Source: Streptomyces sp. ATexAB-D23 (lineage in GTDB: Bacteria > Actinomycetota > Actinomycetes > Streptomycetales > Streptomycetaceae). Taken from it: a stretch of DNA of 64,000 bases. Each line of letters begins with the position of its first letter. The first letter of the stretch is position 1. Made by a program: the position numbers and the translations under genes. Of the stretch, positions 52,632 through 60,891 are shown one piece after another. The stretch covers positions 124,001-188,000 of the forward strand of contig NZ_KB892089.1 of NCBI RefSeq assembly GCF_000373645.1. The letters are read 5' to 3'. A model generated the notes under the pieces. It searched no databases. It had not been told where the DNA came from and saw only the letters and a list, made by a program, of their open reading frames with translations.

Positions 52632-52768
52632 GAAACATCTCCTCGGATGATCCGTTACACCCCCATCCTGTCTGTTTCACACCGTTATGGCCTGCCGGGG
52701 ACCCGCATGATTGGGCTTCTCGGCGGCGGGCTGCATAATCGCAACCATTCAAGGGGAGGGGACCCACC

Positions 52769-53989
52769 ATGGCCGGACATATATGCCCGGAGTGCGGTAC
52801 GGACAGCAGACCGGGCACCGGTCCCGGCTGCGCCTGCGCACCGCGGTACGCCACCGACCGGGAGCGGGCCGCCGAACAGCAGCGCATCACCGAGGCGCAC
52901 CACGCCGGCCGGTCGGCGGAGATGGCGGCGGCGGAGGACTTCGACCCGCTGCGCATCCGCCCGTACGTGACCCTGGGCGGCGACACCGCGGCGGCGCCCG
53001 CACCCGCCGCCCCGGACGGCGCGCACACCCCGGACAGCGCGCACGCCCCGGACGGCAGCGCGTACCCACCGGGCACCCCGCACACCCCGGGCACCTCGCA
53101 CGACCCCGACAGCGCGCACCGCCCGGACGGCGCGCACGACCCGGACAGCGCGCACGGCCCGGACGGCGCGCACGACCCGGACAGCGCGCACGGCCCCGGC
53201 ACCCCGCACGGCTACGGGCCCGGTGGCCCCGAGGGCGACGCCGCCACCACGATGCCGCTCTTCCTCGGCCCCGCGCCGGACGCGAAGGACCCGGCGGGGG
53301 ACGCGCCCACCGGCATCCTGCTCGCCGGCCAGGACCCCGTCTCGCCGCGCCGCCGCAAGCCCTTCGCCGCCCTGGTCGCGGGGGCGGCCGTGGTCACGGT
53401 GGTCGGCACGGCCGCGTTCATCGGCGGACTGTTCAACGGGGACGACAAGGGGGAGGTGGACCTCGACCAGGCCCTGCCCTCCACGGTGGCCAGCCTGCCC
53501 GACGAGAGCGCCGAGCCCGAGCCGTCCACCACGTCGTCCGCCTCCGCCCCGCCGTCCCGCTCGCCCTCCCCCTCCGCGTCCTCCTCCGCCTCCGCCTCGG
53601 CGCCCGCGTCCCCCTCGGCGACCGCCTCCGCGTCCCGCTCCGCCACGGCCTCGGCGACGGCGCCCGGCGCGGGCGCCCCCTCGTCCCCGGCGGCGCCCAC
53701 GGAGAGCAACGGCCCCACGGAGGGCGTGGCACCGCCTCCCGAGCCGCCCGGCGACTCCTCGACGCTGCGGCGCGGCGACCGGGGCCCGGAGGTGGCCGAG
53801 CTGCAGAACCGGCTCCGCGAGGTCTGGGTGTACAACGGCCCCGTCGACTCCGACTACTCGGACCGCACGGAGCAGGCCGTACGCGAGCTCCAGAGCTGGT
53901 GGAACATCACGGACGACCCGGGAGGGGTCTACGGCCCGAGCACCCGGCGCGCTCTTGAGGCGCGCACGACAGGGCAGGGCCGCCGCTGA
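52769..53989 (+). CDS. Zinc-ribbon, single-pass membrane protein with external peptidoglycan-binding domain
   Basis: 406 residues. The N-terminus HICPECGTDS plus GCACAPRY is a zinc ribbon (C-x2-C ... C-x-C). A region with D-S/G-A-H-x-P repeats and Pro/Ala follows (about 75-150). One helix (about 193-215, FAALVAGAAVVTVVGTAAFI) is next, then a Ser/Pro/Ala spacer long enough to cross the wall. A PG_binding_1 domain (about 333-398) follows: LRRGDRGPEVAELQNRLR and GVYGPSTRRALE. So the ribbon is inside and the wall-binding domain outside. Function unknown; it suggests sensing of the wall. Divergent from the DHA2 gene. Confidence 0.85.
   Translation: MAGHICPECGTDSRPGTGPGCACAPRYATDRERAAEQQRITEAHHAGRSAEMAAAEDFDPLRIRPYVTLGGDTAAAPAPAAPDGAHTPDSAHAPDGSAYPPGTPHTPGTSHDPDSAHRPDGAHDPDSAHGPDGAHDPDSAHGPGTPHGYGPGGPEGDAATTMPLFLGPAPDAKDPAGDAPTGILLAGQDPVSPRRRKPFAALVAGAAVVTVVGTAAFIGGLFNGDDKGEVDLDQALPSTVASLPDESAEPEPSTTSSASAPPSRSPSPSASSSASASAPASPSATASASRSATASATAPGAGAPSSPAAPTESNGPTEGVAPPPEPPGDSSTLRRGDRGPEVAELQNRLREVWVYNGPVDSDYSDRTEQAVRELQSWWNITDDPGGVYGPSTRRALEARTTGQGRR
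53108..53197 (+). repeat. Five tandem 18-base repeats coding for D-S/G-A-H-x-P
   Basis: The two 36-base double units at 53126-53161 and 53162-53197 differ only at their last base. They form part of the cytoplasmic spacer of the wall-binding protein. Confidence 0.88.
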
Positions 53990-54195
53990 CCCGCGCCGAC
54001 CTGCGCGGAAGACCCCGGCACCCGGAGCCGCACACCTCCGGGGCCGGGGTGATTCGCTTTCATCGGCCCGTTTTTGTATCGTGGAGGAACAAAGTGGCCT
54101 CCGCGCGCACACCCTGACCGGCGGGCGGGGGCCGCTTGATCTCTTCCCGCGCCGCTCCCCCGGCGGCGTTCGCTTCCCCGTTCTGGAGCCCGCCC

Positions 54196-54858
54196 ATGCC
54201 GGCCACCGCCCTCACCGCCCGCTGCCTCCTGCTCGACATGGACGGCACCCTGGTGAATTCCGATGCCGTCGTGGAGCGCTGCTGGCGACGCTGGGCCCTG
54301 CGGCACGGGCTGGACCCGGAAGAGGCGTTGAAGGTCGTCCACGGCCGGCAGGGGTACGCCACGATGGCGGTCCTGCTGCCCGAGCGCCCGATGGAGCAGA
54401 ACCACGCGGACAACCGGGTGATGCTCGCCGAGGAGACCGCCGACACCGACGGCGTGGTCCCGGTCGGCGGCGCCCCGGCCTTCATGGACGCCATCGCCGG
54501 CCTTCCGCACGCCCTGGTCACCTCGGCCGACCTGGCGCTGGCGACGGCCCGGATGGGCGCGGCCGGTCTGCGGATGCCCGACTTCCGCGTCACCGCCGAG
54601 AGCGTCGGAGCCAGCAAGCCGGACCCGGAGGGCTTCCTCAAGGGCGCCGCCGGACTCGGCTTCACGGCGGCCGACTGCGTCGTCTTCGAGGACTCCGAGG
54701 CGGGCATCGCCGCCGGCCGGGCGGCCGGTATGCGCGTCGTGGGCGTCGGCCCGCGCGCGGCGGCCCTCTCCCCCGACGCCCACGTCGACGATCTGACCCA
54801 CCTCCGCGTGGAGGCGGCGGCGGACGGCGCGATCACCCTGCGCTTCGACGCCCGGTAG
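54196..54858 (+). CDS. HAD-IA family sugar phosphatase
   Basis: 220 residues. Motif I LLLDMDGTLVNSD, motif II HALVTSADLALA, motif III with Lys in VGASKPDPEGFLKGA, and motif IV VVFEDSEAGIAAGRAAG. The length and cap fit sugar-phosphate phosphatases of the YfbT/GPP class. GGAG precedes ATG 54196 by seven bases. Confidence 0.9.
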   Translation: MPATALTARCLLLDMDGTLVNSDAVVERCWRRWALRHGLDPEEALKVVHGRQGYATMAVLLPERPMEQNHADNRVMLAEETADTDGVVPVGGAPAFMDAIAGLPHALVTSADLALATARMGAAGLRMPDFRVTAESVGASKPDPEGFLKGAAGLGFTAADCVVFEDSEAGIAAGRAAGMRVVGVGPRAAALSPDAHVDDLTHLRVEAAADGAITLRFDAR

Positions 54859-54908
54859 CCCCCGGCCGGGGTTCCCGCACCCCACCGCACACCCACACCG
54901 CGAACAGC

Positions 54909-54945
54909 CGTACGGCCCTCACCCACTCCGGGTGAGGGCCGTACG
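54909..54945 (+). terminator. Strong terminator hairpin after the HAD gene
   Basis: A perfect 16-base stem (54909-54924 with 54930-54945) and a 5-base loop. Confidence 0.85.
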
Positions 54946-55064
54946 CGTGTGACCCCTCGCAGGCCGGCACCCTTGCCCCGCCCCGAAACTGGCAATCCCT
55001 CAGCTCCCCGCGCCCGCGCGCACGGCCGGGCACGCCCCCCGTACGGCGAACCCCTTTGTCAGAC

Positions 55065-55187
55065 CCCTTGATGTGACGTGCCCATGTCGCCACTCTGTTA
55101 CCTGGCGCCCACCCCGCGGAAACCCGGCGCCGCCACGATGGCCGGGCCGTTCCGGACAGCCCGCCCACCAGCCCCCCACATCAAGGG
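55065..55187 (+). promoter_or_regulatory. Long-range inverted repeat covering the ribosome site of the nuclease gene
   Basis: CCCTTGATGTG (55065-55075) is the exact reverse complement of CACATCAAGGG (55177-55187). The second arm includes most of the ribosome-binding AAGGGAG five bases before the ATG at 55195. If both are in the transcript, they could pair and mask the start. Confidence 0.45.
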
Positions 55188-55194
55188 AGTTCGC

Positions 55195-55839
55195 ATGTCA
55201 GGTATCTACGCGCGTCGCATAGCCGTACTCACCGCGTCCGCCGCCCTCGCGGCCACCACCGGCCTGCTCACCGCCCCCAGCGCCCAGGCCGCCATGCCCA
55301 CCCCGATCGCCGCGTCCACCGCCCGCACGTATCTGAGCCAGCTGACCGTCCAGGCCGAAGGCTCGTCCAGCGGTTACAGCCGGGACAAGTTCCCGCACTG
55401 GATCACCCAGTCGGGGACGTGCAACACCCGCGAGGTCGTTCTGAAGCGGGACGGTACGAACGTCACGCAGGACTCCAGCTGCGCGGCCACCAGCGGCAAG
55501 TGGTACTCGGAGTACGACGGCGCCACCTGGACCGCCGCCTCCGATGTGGACATCGACCACATGGTCCCGCTCGCCGAGGCCTGGCGCTCCGGCGCCTCCA
55601 GCTGGACCAACGCCCAACGGCAGGCGTACGCGAATGACTTGACGCGCCCACAGCTGATCGCGGTCACAGACAACGTCAACCAGTCCAAGGGCGACAAGGA
55701 CCCGGCCAAGTGGATGCCGCCGCGCGCCGCTTACAAGTGCACATATGTGCGCGCCTGGATTCATGTGAAGCACTACTACAAGCTGACGGTCGACTCGGCG
55801 GAGAAGACAGCCCTGCAAGCCGCGCTCAAGGGCTGCTGA
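55195..55839 (+). CDS. Secreted HNH-type nuclease (DUF1524/GmrSD C-terminal-like)
   Basis: 214 residues. Signal peptide ends near APSAQAAMP (residue 33). The catalytic core DVDIDHMVPLAEAW (D-H motif, His about residue 123) is followed by NDLTRPQLIAVTDNVNQSKG and KDPAKWMPP, the usual HNH/DUF1524 layout in secreted actinobacterial nucleases. Four Cys may form disulfides. It probably degrades extracellular DNA or RNA. AGGGAG lies five bases before ATG 55195, and a long inverted repeat covers it. Confidence 0.9.
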   Translation: MSGIYARRIAVLTASAALAATTGLLTAPSAQAAMPTPIAASTARTYLSQLTVQAEGSSSGYSRDKFPHWITQSGTCNTREVVLKRDGTNVTQDSSCAATSGKWYSEYDGATWTAASDVDIDHMVPLAEAWRSGASSWTNAQRQAYANDLTRPQLIAVTDNVNQSKGDKDPAKWMPPRAAYKCTYVRAWIHVKHYYKLTVDSAEKTALQAALKGC

Positions 55840-55845
55840 AACCCC

Positions 55846-55912
55846 CACGTCGGTGGCCCCACCGGCCGACGCCCGCAGGCCGGGCCGGCCGGTGGGGCCA
55901 CCGACGTGTTTT
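55846..55912 (+). terminator. Very long terminator hairpin with T tract
   Basis: A perfect 22-base stem (55846-55867 with 55887-55908) followed by TTTT, seven bases after the nuclease stop. Confidence 0.92.
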
Positions 55913-56202
55913 CGGCCTACTACGGATGTCCATGACAAGCCCTCGCGCGAACCGGCCACCGGACGACGGCCCGCGCACCCCTCAACAGCCCCCGGGAGGC
56001 CCGGAACTCCACCGGTACTCCAGCGAAAGAAAGGGCGTGCCATGGTCGGGGCGTCGCGCCGCGACACGGACCCCCATGGCCGGAAAGCTGCGCCGTCAAT
56101 GGTTCAGGCCAAGTAAAGGAAAGAAGGTGCCCAGTTCGCGGCGGTATTGGCCCGCCCATTGACTCATGACAGGCCGTCGAATTTCAGCCAGTCGACAAAA
56201 CG
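55913..56202 (+). other. Lower-GC intergenic stretch with possible tiny ORFs
   Basis: About 290 bases between the nuclease terminator and the DoxX promoter. ATG 56042, with AAAGAAAGGG six bases upstream, opens a 24-codon frame to 56116. A longer basic frame, 55925-56162 (78 codons, ending in SRRYWPAH), overlaps it in another frame. Neither resembles a protein I know, so I do not call a gene. Confidence 0.3.
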
Positions 56203-56206
56203 TTGA

Positions 56207-56238
56207 ACTTGCAAGTATTGGTGAGGTCTACCTAATCT
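56207..56238 (+). promoter_or_regulatory. DoxX promoter with palindrome and possible iron box
   Basis: TTGCAA (56209-56214) and TAATCT (56233-56238), 18 bases apart, suit a housekeeping promoter. The -35 region lies in the perfect palindrome ACTTGCAAGT (56207-56216). The spacer, 56217-56235, agrees with the DmdR/IdeR iron-box consensus at about 13 of 19 positions. Both regulatory readings are tentative. Confidence 0.4.
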
Positions 56239-56288
56239 TTTGGGCTCAGTCGGTTCACGTCCCCACCAGACCGAAGGAGCTCCCCACC

Positions 56289-56747
56289 ATGTCCGCACAC
56301 CTGCATCGGGCCCAGCCCTATGCCCTCGCGCTCTTCCGAATCGTCGTCGGCCTGCTCTTCGCCTGCCACGGTGCCGCCTCGCTCTTCGGCGTGCTCGGCG
56401 GCGCCAGGGGCGGTGGCTCCATACCCGCCGGCACCTGGCCCGGCTGGTACGCCGCGGTGATCCAGCTCATCGGCGGCATCCTCGTCGCCCTGGGTCTCGG
56501 CACCCGGATCGCCGCCCTGATCTCCTCCGGCTCCATGGCGTACGCCTACTTCAGCGTCCACCAGTCGGGAGGACTCTTCCCCCTGCAGAACGGCGGCGAA
56601 CCCTCCGCCGTCTACTCCTGGGTGTTCCTCCTGCTCGTCTTCACCGGCCCAGGGGCCTTCGCCCTGGACCGGCTGTTCACCTCCCGGCCCCCCAACCGGC
56701 AGGACCAGAACCACACGACGGAACAGAGCTCCCCGGTCGCCGTCTGA
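56289..56747 (+). CDS. DoxX-family membrane protein
   Basis: 152 residues, four helices. ALFRIVVGLLFACHGAASLF starts the family, then YAAVIQLIGGILVALGLGTR and SGSMAYAYFSVHQSGGLFPL with QNGGEP. DoxX proteins act in thiol or thiosulfate redox balance at the membrane; the partner is unknown here. AAGGAG precedes ATG 56289 by nine bases. Confidence 0.9.
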   Translation: MSAHLHRAQPYALALFRIVVGLLFACHGAASLFGVLGGARGGGSIPAGTWPGWYAAVIQLIGGILVALGLGTRIAALISSGSMAYAYFSVHQSGGLFPLQNGGEPSAVYSWVFLLLVFTGPGAFALDRLFTSRPPNRQDQNHTTEQSSPVAV

Positions 56748-56981
56748 CCCACTCCCCTCCCCTGGGCCCGCTGCCGACCGGGCCCGCCGAAACCCACGCG
56801 TACCGCCGGGAAAACCGCTCCCCGGCGGTACGCGTTCGAGCACCGCTCGACCGAGGTGCCCAACATCACGCATATATAGGGATCTCCAGCTGAACGACAG
56901 GCGTACGCTGTACAGCTGAACCTGCCGCTCCTGCCGCTCCCCTGCGACGTCGCGGCGTTGTCACCGATCGGGGAGTAGAAG

Positions 56982-57647
56982 GTGCTGGAGAGTGTGGGTG
57001 CGCTGACCGGCAGCCCATGGATCTACGCCGTGGTCGCCCTCTCGGTGCTGCTGGACGTCTTCCTCCCCCTACTGCCCAGCGGCGTGCTGGTGATCACCGC
57101 CGCCACGGCCGCGGCCGCGGGCACCACCGGCGTCGCCGCCGACGCGGCCGGCGCCGCCCGCCAGGTCACCGAGGTCCCCTCCCTCCTGGCCCTCCTCCTG
57201 TGCGCGGCCACCGCGTCGGTGCTCGGCGACCTGGCCGCCTACCGGCTGGCCCGGCACGGCGGCGAGCGGCTGGACAGAGCCATCGCCCGCTCCCGCCGCC
57301 TCACCTCGGCGCAGGAACGTCTCGGCGCCGCCCTGAGCCGGGGCGGCGGCGTCCTCGTCGTCATCGCGCGCTTCGCACCGGCCGGGCGCTCGGTCGTCTC
57401 GCTCGGCGCGGGCGCCTCGCAGCGCAAGGTGAAGGAATTCCTGCCGTGGTCGGCCGTCGCCGGCCTGGCCTGGGCGGGCTACAGCGTGGGCCTCGGCTAC
57501 TTCGGCGCGCAATGGCTGGGCGCGAGCTGGCTGGGCACGGCGGTCTCGGTCCTCGCCCTGTTCGTCGCGGGCTCCTTCGCCGCGCTCCTCATGCGGCGCC
57601 CGGCGGCGGCCGCCGCGGCCGCCGCCTCGGTCCCTACGGCGTCCTGA
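56982..57647 (+). CDS. DedA/VTT-family membrane protein
   Basis: 221 residues. VFLPLLPSGVLVITAATAAA is the re-entrant segment, ASVLGDLAAYRLARHGGERL and VIARFAPAGRSVVSLGAG (the R-F-x-P-x-x-R motif) follow, then KEFLPWSAVAGLAWAGY. Family members carry undecaprenyl phosphate or phospholipids across the membrane. GTG 56982 has GGGGAG upstream. It overlaps the convergent DUF2277 gene by 14 bases. Confidence 0.88.
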   Translation: MLESVGALTGSPWIYAVVALSVLLDVFLPLLPSGVLVITAATAAAAGTTGVAADAAGAARQVTEVPSLLALLLCAATASVLGDLAAYRLARHGGERLDRAIARSRRLTSAQERLGAALSRGGGVLVVIARFAPAGRSVVSLGAGASQRKVKEFLPWSAVAGLAWAGYSVGLGYFGAQWLGASWLGTAVSVLALFVAGSFAALLMRRPAAAAAAAASVPTAS

Positions 57648-57861
57648 CACCACCACCGCGTATTTCCAGGCCGTCCAGCAGCCGGGCGGTCGCCTCGGCG
57701 ATCTCGTCGACGGCGCGGTCGAAGACTTCCCTGTTGTGCGCGGCCGGGGCGCGGAAGCCCGACACCTTGCGGACGAACTGCAGGGCGGCGGCGCGGATGT
57801 CCTCCTCGGTGGCCTCTTCGGGGAGGGCGGGCGGTCGGAGCGTCTTGATACTGCGGCACAT
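57634..57861 (-). CDS. DUF2277 domain protein
   Basis: 75 residues. MCRSIKTLRPP and AALQFVRKVSGFRAPAAHN are the conserved DUF2277 start, and the end is EIAEATARLLDGLE. Possible metal or nucleic-acid binding; role unknown. ATG 57861 was chosen because the family always begins MCR. Confidence 0.85.
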   Translation of the reverse strand: MCRSIKTLRPPALPEEATEEDIRAAALQFVRKVSGFRAPAAHNREVFDRAVDEIAEATARLLDGLEIRGGGVRTP

Positions 57862-57907
57862 GTCTCCAGTGTGACGCCCACCACTGACAACAGCGCGCGG
57901 CCGTCCG

Positions 57908-57933
57908 GCGCGGGCCCGGTGCCGGGCCCGCGC
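57908..57933 (-). terminator. Terminator hairpin after the DUF7144-like gene
   Basis: A perfect 11-base stem (57908-57918 with 57923-57933) and a 4-base loop, eight bases beyond the stop. Confidence 0.75.
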
Positions 57934-57941
57934 GGCGACCG

Positions 57942-58427
57942 TCAGACGACCGGCTTGGTGCGTCCCGTGCACAGCGCCCAGATCACGAAGGTGTCGATGG
58001 CGAGCGAGACGACGGCCCAGACCGGCTGGTAGGGCAGCCACATGAAGTTGGCGATCATGTTGAGCGCCGCCAGCCCCACACCGGCCCCGCGCGCCCAGGG
58101 CGAGCCCCGCAGGATGCCCCAGCCGACCACGGCGATGACCACACCGAGGACGAGGTGGATCCACCCCCAGGACGTCGCGTTGAACTTGAAGACGTAGTCG
58201 TCGATCCGCGCGTAGACGTCGTTCGAGGCGATTCCGGCGATGCCCTTGATCGCCCCGAGCACCCCGTCGACCATCAGCAGCACACCGGCGAACATGATCC
58301 CGCCGGCCGCCCAGGGATTGATGTCCCCGGGCCCGGAACCCGAACCGCCTCCCGGGCCGGGCGCCCCCGGACCGGCAGGCGGCTGAGGCGAGGAGGGGGT
58401 GCCCGGCGGGGGCGCGGTGTGTGCCAT
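57942..58427 (-). CDS. DUF7144-like four-helix membrane protein
   Basis: 161 residues. A Pro/Gly-rich cytoplasmic start (about 1-38) precedes four helices: AAGGIMFAGVLLMVDGVLGA, SWGWIHLVLGVVIAVVGWGI, GVGLAALNMIANFMWL and VVSLAIDTFVIWALC. IAGIASNDVYARIDDYVFKF is the conserved external loop. It is a frequent actinobacterial family of unknown role. Start ATG 58427. Confidence 0.8.
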   Translation of the reverse strand: MAHTAPPPGTPSSPQPPAGPGAPGPGGGSGSGPGDINPWAAGGIMFAGVLLMVDGVLGAIKGIAGIASNDVYARIDDYVFKFNATSWGWIHLVLGVVIAVVGWGILRGSPWARGAGVGLAALNMIANFMWLPYQPVWAVVSLAIDTFVIWALCTGRTKPVV

Positions 58428-58570
58428 GAGGACTCCTGGGCCGGCGGAAGTACACGTCAGCCCGACCCTGCGGCGGCTACCCGGGGACGGCCACGCGAAC
58501 ACACCCGTACGGGTGAACGCCGGCGCCCCGCACAGGCCCCACCGCCCCGCCCCGGACGCCCGCGCTTCCC

Positions 58571-59314
58571 TCACTCCAGGCCGCGCTTCCCCGGCGTCCA
58601 GAACGGCTTCGTCACCACCGACCTGCGGGGCCACCCGCGCTCCCGTACCAGCACGCCCCGCACCAGCTGCACCGTCCGCGCCTCCCCCGCCACATAGGCG
58701 ACCGCGCCCCGGGGGGCGGGCAGCTCCAGTGCCCGTACGCCGTCCGCGAGCTGCTGGGAGGCGGCGGCCGGCCGGTCCCCGCGCAGCTGCCACCGCAGCC
58801 GGCCCGCGTGGTCCACGGGCAGCCGGCCGGCCTCGGTCGCCGTCTGGATCACCCCGTGCGCCCGGGACGGGTCGGGGAGGGCGGCGAGCATGGCGGCCAG
58901 GGCGACCGAGGCGGTCTCCTCGCCGACGAACACGTGGTGGGAGGCCCCGGGCCGCAGGACGAAACCGCCCTCCGGCTTCCCGAACCGCACCTCGTCCCCC
59001 ACCCGCACGGACCGCCCCCACGCCGCTCCGGGGCCGTCCCCGTGGTCGTAGACGCACAGGTCGAGGCCGCCGGCGGGGTCGTACCGCCGCAGGGAGTAGG
59101 TGCGGCGGGTGGTGAGCCCGCCGTCCACATGGACCCTGATCTGCTGCCCCGGCAGCACGGTGAGGCCGGCGAGACCGCTCCCGGCGATACGGATCCTGCG
59201 CATCCGGGCGGCGACGGGTTCCGCCTCGGTGACCGTTCCCCGGAGCGTGAGAAGACCGAGGACGCGTTCCCGTACCCCGCCGGCGCGCGGGGAACCCTTC
59301 TCCCTGCCGCTCAC
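58571..59314 (-). CDS. Siderophore-interacting FAD-binding protein
   Basis: 247 residues. FAD-binding beta barrel with TRRTYSLRRYDPAGG (R-x-Y-S/T motif, about residue 73) and DGPGAAWGRSVRVGDEV, then the SIP C-terminal domain: HHVFVGEETASVALAAML, AYVAGEARTVQLVRGVL and VVTKPFWTPGKRG. These flavoproteins reduce ferric siderophores in the cytoplasm. GTG 59314 overlaps the MFS stop by four bases, so they form one operon. Confidence 0.9.
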   Translation of the reverse strand: MSGREKGSPRAGGVRERVLGLLTLRGTVTEAEPVAARMRRIRIAGSGLAGLTVLPGQQIRVHVDGGLTTRRTYSLRRYDPAGGLDLCVYDHGDGPGAAWGRSVRVGDEVRFGKPEGGFVLRPGASHHVFVGEETASVALAAMLAALPDPSRAHGVIQTATEAGRLPVDHAGRLRWQLRGDRPAAASQQLADGVRALELPAPRGAVAYVAGEARTVQLVRGVLVRERGWPRRSVVTKPFWTPGKRGLE

Positions 59315-60801
59315 ACCGTCTCCCGTTCGTCCGCGCGCGCAACCCGCGTCCCGTCCTCGTCGTCCGCCGGGGCCGGGGCGATGGGCGGCCGGCCGGAGGC
59401 GCCGAGCACGACGAAGACCGTGGCGACCAGCAGCACCACCGCGACGACCCGCAGCCCGTCGGACATCGCCGAGGTGAACGCGGCGGCGTCCGCGGCCGAG
59501 GAGTGGCCCGTACCGGCCCCGGAGGCCAGCACGGTGCCGACGACGGCGACACCGAGGGCCGCCCCGATCTCGCGGGCCGCCGTGTTGAGCCCCGATCCGA
59601 GCCCGCTGCGATGGGCGGGAAGTCCGGCCAGGACGGCCGCGGTCAGCGCCGGCGCGCACAGTCCCGTACCGGCGGAGATGACGAGGAGGTACCCGGCGTA
59701 CAGGGCGTACGGCGTGGCCGCGCCGGCCGTCGACACGAGGAGCAGCCCGGCCCCGATGAGGGCGAGCCCGCCGCCCGCCACCGGCCGGATGCCGTGCCGG
59801 TCCTGCCAGCGCGCCCCGACCTTCGGCATGACGGCCATCCCGACGGTGAGCGGGATGATCGCCACCCCGGCGAGGCCGACCGGGAAGCCCTTCACGTACT
59901 GGAGGTACTGGGAGTTGACGTAGAAGAGCGCGAAGAGGCCGAAGAAGCCCGTGGCGATGCCCAGGGTCCCGGCCCGCAGAACGGGCGAGGCGAAGATCCG
60001 GGGGTCGAGCAGCGGTTCGGCCGCGCGCAGCCCGTGGACGACGAACACGGTGAGCAGTACGGCTCCGAGGCCGAAGGCGGACAGGACGTGCACCGAGCCC
60101 CAGCCGCGCGGCGGGCCCTCGATGATTCCGTACACCAGGGCGGCCAGGGCCCCGGTCAGCAGCAGCGATCCGGCCGGGTCGGGCGCGGAGTTGGACCGCT
60201 CGGGGCTGCGCGGCGTGAGGCGGGCGACGGCGAGGGCGAGCAGGGCGGCGAGCGGCACCATCACCCAGAACAGGGCGCGCCAGGTCAGGAACTGTCCGGC
60301 GAGGCCGCCGCCGACGTTGCCCGCGAGCCCGCCGAGCCCGGCGGCGAGCGTCCAGCTCGCCAGCGCCTGTGACCTGCGGGCGGGCGGGGTGAGGGTGACG
60401 AGGAGGGACATGGTCGCGGGCATGATGAGCGCGGCCCCGGCGCCGCACACCCCGCGTCCGGCGATGAGCACGGCGGGGGTGGCAGCGAGCGCGCTGGTGG
60501 CGGCGCCCGCGGCGAAGAGCCCGAGTCCGGCGAGCAGGGCACCCTTGCGTCCGTAGCGGTCGCCGAGCGCGCCCGCCGGGATCAGCAGACCGGCGAAGAC
60601 GATGACGTACGCGTCGACCGCCCACAGCAGTTCGCTGGAGGAGGGGTGCAGGGAGGACGCGGCGAGCTGGGGGATGAGCAGGTTGATGGCCGCGACCATG
60701 CCCTGGGCGACGAGCACACAGGCGCAGAGCACGTACAGCGCGGCGCGGGAGAGGACCGGCGGGTCCGGGGCCTCGGGGGTCTTCTGGGCATACGGGGACA
60801 A
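59311..60801 (-). CDS. DHA2-family MFS transporter
   Basis: 496 residues. ALYVLCACVLVAQGMVAAINLL at the start, LIPAGALGDRYGRKGALLAG as the loop 2-3 motif, and AGRGVCGAGAALIMPATMSL. TTG 60801 is the only start with a site (AGGAGG) at fitting distance; no ATG or GTG follows soon. Operon with the siderophore-interacting protein, so it may export or import a siderophore-like molecule. Divergent LysR gene probably controls it. Confidence 0.87.
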   Translation of the reverse strand: MSPYAQKTPEAPDPPVLSRAALYVLCACVLVAQGMVAAINLLIPQLAASSLHPSSSELLWAVDAYVIVFAGLLIPAGALGDRYGRKGALLAGLGLFAAGAATSALAATPAVLIAGRGVCGAGAALIMPATMSLLVTLTPPARRSQALASWTLAAGLGGLAGNVGGGLAGQFLTWRALFWVMVPLAALLALAVARLTPRSPERSNSAPDPAGSLLLTGALAALVYGIIEGPPRGWGSVHVLSAFGLGAVLLTVFVVHGLRAAEPLLDPRIFASPVLRAGTLGIATGFFGLFALFYVNSQYLQYVKGFPVGLAGVAIIPLTVGMAVMPKVGARWQDRHGIRPVAGGGLALIGAGLLLVSTAGAATPYALYAGYLLVISAGTGLCAPALTAAVLAGLPAHRSGLGSGLNTAAREIGAALGVAVVGTVLASGAGTGHSSAADAAAFTSAMSDGLRVVAVVLLVATVFVVLGASGRPPIAPAPADDEDGTRVARADERETV

Positions 60802-60891
60802 CGCTCCTCCTGGGAGCCGTGGTTGAGGGGTGTGCCGTCCACCGTAGAGTGGGCACGACTTGCTTTCCAATGCATCTTTGACAAGGGATGT

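Noticed and set aside
53108..53197. CRISPR-like array
   Set aside because: The repeats are contiguous 18-base coding units in frame with the protein, with no spacers and no cas genes.
55925..56162. A 78-codon basic protein
   Set aside because: No ribosome site, no family resemblance, and it overlaps another tiny frame with a better start signal. Kept only as a note on the intergenic stretch.
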